From Psychrobacillus sp042885655 (GTDB lineage Bacteria; Bacillota; Bacilli; Bacillales_A; Planococcaceae): 64,000 nt of DNA. The notes under the pieces were generated by a model. That model was not told where the DNA came from. It searched no databases and saw only the letters and a list, made by a program, of their open reading frames with translations. Shown piece by piece: positions 61,875-64,000 of the stretch. Within the stretch, counting starts at the first letter, position 1; the number at the start of each line of letters is the position of its first letter. The position numbers were made by a program, and so were the translations under genes. The stretch lies in NCBI RefSeq assembly GCF_042885655.1, contig NZ_JBHVRO010000006.1:186001-250000 (forward strand). Reading direction: 5' to 3'.

Positions 61875-62240
61875 GTGAAAAAGTTATTTTTAATGATTTT
61901 TTTAGTCCTATCAATTTTGTCGGCTTGTAATTCATCAAAATTAAATTTAAGTGAAATTGATGGTTTATCAAACGAATTGCAAGATAAAGTTGATTCTAAT
62001 TTAAGGCTCCAGTCAATTAATGTGAAAAACGGTTCTTATATTATTTTTCATTCAAGTGGAGAAGTTGAAGTTGATTTAGACACACAAGGCAATACAATAA
62101 TTATAAAGTTTAATGTACGTAATTCTAAAGATGATGTAGTAAAACAGCATATATATTATTTAACAACTGATTCAAATCATGACGTAATAGACGTTCAAGT
62201 AGATGGTGAATCAATACCATTTGATGTGATAACAACTTAA
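61875..62240 (+). CDS. cassette 34: small lipoprotein
   Basis: 121 residues from GTG at 61875 (AAGGAGTG upstream). Signal peptide KKLFLMIFLVLSILSAC with lipobox LSAC. The mature domain is DUF4362/YhfM-like in size; strands such as NGSYIIFHSSGEVEVDLDTQ are visible. Exposed on the outer face of the membrane. Function unknown. Confidence 0.75.
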   Translation: MKKLFLMIFLVLSILSACNSSKLNLSEIDGLSNELQDKVDSNLRLQSINVKNGSYIIFHSSGEVEVDLDTQGNTIIIKFNVRNSKDDVVKQHIYYLTTDSNHDVIDVQVDGESIPFDVITT

Positions 62241-62315
62241 AATGTTTTTTACTAGGCTAGTTATTTATGAGACTCCGCAAACGCACGCAATTGTTGAATA
62301 AGCTTTACTTTTCTT

Positions 62316-62411
62316 CTTCAACTAACGAGTGATTTAGTGAAAGATCGTTGAGCTGCTTACGCGGCTCTTTTTTCTTATTGAATCTAACACAGCAGGTTAG
62401 TTCAACAAGGA
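62316..62411 (+). repeat. array site 37, GAGCTGC class
   Basis: TTCAACTAACGAGTGATTTAG, hairpin GAGCTGCTTACGCGGCTC + T6, then TTGAATCTAACACAGCAGG and TTAGTTCAACAAGG. Confidence 0.92.
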
Positions 62412-62421
62412 TGTAGAAATC

Positions 62422-62610
62422 CTACTTTTTCGAAGACTTCTTTTTTCTCTCTGGTCGAATTGCTATACCTAAAAGCAGAGATACCCAGCCTAGTGTAAAT
62501 ATATATATATATGTTTGAAAACTTATGTAATTAAGTGGGTACAACACTCCTAATGTAATAAGTAAAATACCTATTATCGAAACTATTAAACCTATTCTTT
62601 CTCTATTCAT
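62422..62610 (-). CDS. cassette 35: two-helix membrane protein in antisense orientation
   Basis: 62 residues from ATG at 62610 (GAGGAG upstream). Helices IGLIVSIIGILLITLGVLY and TYIYIFTLGWVSLLLGIAI, then a basic tail (RPERKKKSSKK). The only gene between sites 37 and 38 and it points left, against the array direction. Function unknown. Confidence 0.7.
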   Translation of the reverse strand: MNRERIGLIVSIIGILLITLGVLYPLNYISFQTYIYIFTLGWVSLLLGIAIRPERKKKSSKK

Positions 62611-62781
62611 TTTTATAATCTCCTCTATATAGATAAAGTTATAAGGTATTTTACTAGATATCGACATTCAGGAATAGTAGTAAACTGGTCGATACTGGTC
62701 TTGGGTAAAAGAGGACCAAGGCACCAAGGATATCGATATAAAACTCTACAGATTCTGTGCAATAAAAGTGAAGGGTGCTCA

Positions 62782-62863
62782 TTCAACTAACGGGTGCTTT
62801 ACTTCAAGAAGGAGTAAAGTATTTTTTCTTATTGAACTAACGAGGCAGTTTAGTTGAATAAGA
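62782..62863 (+). repeat. array site 38, short class
   Basis: TTCAACTAACGGGTGCTTTAC, hairpin CTTTACTTCaagaaGGAGTAAAG + T6, then TTGAACTAACGAGGCAGTTTA and GTTGAATAAG. Confidence 0.93.
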
Positions 62864-62897
62864 AATGTTAAAATAACGATAATACGAGGTGGTAATA

Positions 62898-63290
62898 TTG
62901 GTGGATTTTGATATAAATAAAACATTAGACGAAATAGAAGGTACTTCTTTTAAAGAATCAGAACTTGACTCAAATGTAATAATCAAGTGTCATGAATTAA
63001 GGAAAAAGAAATTAATAGATTTTACAGTTGAAGATTTAAGAATGATGATAGGGCAAAAAATCGGTTTAGAATATTTGGTTCCATTAGCACTGGAGACACT
63101 ATCAACAAATCCATTTGTTGAAGGGGATCTATATTATGGAGACTTACTTGAACAAATATTAAGAGTAGATAAGCACTTTTGGAATCAAAACGATGAATTG
63201 TCATTTGAATTAAATGAAATAGTTTCAGAAGTCAAATTAACAATAGAAACAATTTCGTCCAGACTCAAAGACTACGAGTGTTTTTCTTAG
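62898..63290 (+). CDS. cassette 36: CdiI_2-like immunity protein
   Basis: 130 residues from TTG at 62898 (GAGGTG upstream). KTLDEIEGTSFKESELDSNV, IIKCHELRKKKLIDFTVEDL, RMMIGQKIGLEYLVPLALET and the segment NPFVEGDLYYGDLLEQILRV match, in order, the contact-dependent growth inhibition immunity family (CdiI_2). No toxin gene accompanies it; it is an orphan immunity gene in the array. A TAAAAT box lies at 62869. Confidence 0.82.
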   Translation: MVDFDINKTLDEIEGTSFKESELDSNVIIKCHELRKKKLIDFTVEDLRMMIGQKIGLEYLVPLALETLSTNPFVEGDLYYGDLLEQILRVDKHFWNQNDELSFELNEIVSEVKLTIETISSRLKDYECFS

Positions 63291-63303
63291 TGTCGTTTTT
63301 CTT

Positions 63304-63336
63304 CGTCAACTAACGAAGCAGTTTAGTTGAAGAAGG
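63304..63336 (+). repeat. array site 39, right half only
   Basis: GTCAACTAACGAAGCAGTTTA and GTTGAAGAAGG; no left arm or terminator. Confidence 0.82.
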
Positions 63337-63438
63337 TTAAATTTCCAGTTTGTTGAATCTAATATTAATATGTTAATGACCATTTGTACATAAGTGCAAA
63401 GTAGAGGTTGTTGATATTTAGATAAGGAGTTTGATATC

Positions 63439-63885
63439 ATGAAAAAATTGATTTTGTTTTTTATAGGACTTATTCCTTTTGTGTTAGGTTTTCTAATGAA
63501 TTCTTGGTTGATGCAAAATCAAAATAGTATATTACCTTTTAAATTAATAGGAATTATATTTCTTGTTTTTTGGGCATTGGTTGGATTTATAACTTGTAAG
63601 TTTGAAAAAACACCATTTAAGTCAGCCGCAATTATTAATTTACCAGCTTTTTTAACACTCTTATTTATCATGTATCAAGGTATTATATTAGGACAATTTT
63701 GGTCCAATATTTTTGGATTGGCTACCCAATTTTATTACTTACCGTTGATTAATATTTCTGCCTCCCTTGGAATATTTTTGCCCTTATCACCATTACATAA
63801 TTGGTCATTAAGCTTAATAGCCTTTTTACTTATGTTTGCTTCTTACTATTTAGGTTGTTATCTAAAAAAAGTCTGCAGCAATTAG
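63439..63885 (+). CDS. cassette 37: four-helix membrane protein
   Basis: 148 residues from ATG at 63439 (AAGGAG upstream). Four hydrophobic helices: LILFFIGLIPFVLGFLM, LIGIIFLVFWALVGFI, FLTLLFIMYQGIILG and LSLIAFLLMFASYYLG. Two Cys near the C-terminus (GCYLKKVCSN). Function unknown. Confidence 0.72.
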   Translation: MKKLILFFIGLIPFVLGFLMNSWLMQNQNSILPFKLIGIIFLVFWALVGFITCKFEKTPFKSAAIINLPAFLTLLFIMYQGIILGQFWSNIFGLATQFYYLPLINISASLGIFLPLSPLHNWSLSLIAFLLMFASYYLGCYLKKVCSN

Positions 63886-63915
63886 TGAACTGTATTTAAA
63901 TTAAGCTTCTCTTTT

Positions 63916-64000
63916 TATTCAACTAACGGCGTGCTTTAGCAAAATATCATGGCGTAGCTATAGGCAATTATTATTTCTTATTCAAACAACACAGCAGTTT
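63916..64000 (+). repeat. array site 40, cut by the window end
   Basis: TTATTCAACTAACGGCGTGC, CTTTAGCAAAATATC, a CATGGCGTAGCTATAGGC centre and the start of the right half (AACACAGCAGTTT). The array continues beyond the window. Confidence 0.85.

Noticed and set aside
37239..64000. CRISPR array
   Set aside because: Sites are 80-140 bp with internal symmetry and are separated by whole genes of 250-1200 bp, not by short unique spacers; no cas genes are present.
37239..64000. Prophage or conjugative element
   Set aside because: No structural, packaging, relaxase or replication genes are seen; genes are unrelated single units, each bounded by a site.

Overview
ORGANISM. The window reads as the chromosome of a low-GC, spore-forming Bacillales bacterium, most likely of the Planococcaceae type (Psychrobacillus, Paenisporosarcina or Lysinibacillus relatives). 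The grounds are AT-rich sequence, strong AGGAGG-type ribosome binding sites, frequent TTG and GTG starts, a T-box leader, Spo0E-family and Prli42-type miniproteins, a sporulation-kinase-like histidine kinase, and a gene order (brxB, epimerase, carboxylase, yqjE, dinB, rnz, proC, yqjP, yqjQ) that matches the Bacillus yqj region. The genus is an inference.

LEFT PART, about 1-37 kb: ordinary chromosome. It opens with the end of a membrane histidine kinase, then an SgrR-like regulator divergent from an MFS transporter, an acetyltransferase and a ZIP transporter. Next is the methylmalonyl-CoA mutase operon (mutA-mutB-meaB-brxB), followed by the methylmalonyl-CoA epimerase, carboxyltransferase and YqjE peptidase genes. 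Together these interconvert propionyl-, methylmalonyl- and succinyl-CoA. After these come CheW, dinB, rnz, proC, a T-box in front of a broken Nif3-family gene, yqjP-yqjQ, several small regulators, GNAT and VOC proteins, fabZ, a HAD hydrolase and an aminoglycoside-nucleotidyltransferase-like gene. An unusual four-gene riboflavin-like set (GTP cyclohydrolase II, RibD, FAD monooxygenase, HAD 5'-nucleotidase; 31.1-34.6 kb) and a TPP-dependent 2-keto-acid decarboxylase follow. Four GC-rich dispersed repeats lie in intergenic DNA.

RIGHT PART, about 37.2 kb to the window end: a long array of small gene cassettes. Forty-one related sites (32 two-part, the others half-sites, degenerate or cut by the window edge) separate about 37 small genes. 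Nearly all genes point rightward and all sites share one orientation. Each full site has outer arms (AACTAAC ... GTTAGTT), inner arms (TGCTTTA ... AACTAACGnnGCA) and a central hairpin that is usually a Rho-independent terminator. Drawn as one strand, a site gives a two-stem hairpin with an unpaired spacer and a small bulge, very like an integron attC site. The consensus differs from RYYYAAC/GTTRRRY, and no integrase is present in the window. Cargo includes YxiJ-, DUF2199-, DUF4304-, DUF7674- and CdiI_2-like proteins (several typical of toxin-immunity families), lipoproteins, one-to-four-helix membrane miniproteins, GNAT, Nudix, VOC and TPR proteins. Three cassette families occur twice, and in two of these pairs one copy is broken by an in-frame TAA. 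An IS150-like element has inserted into one site, and a 3.2-kb block with an EamA transporter, flavodoxin-like reductase and LysR regulator sits between two sites.

The most interesting object is this integron-like (CALIN-like) array in a Gram-positive chromosome. No computation was run; all alignments, folds and family names come from reading the sequence.
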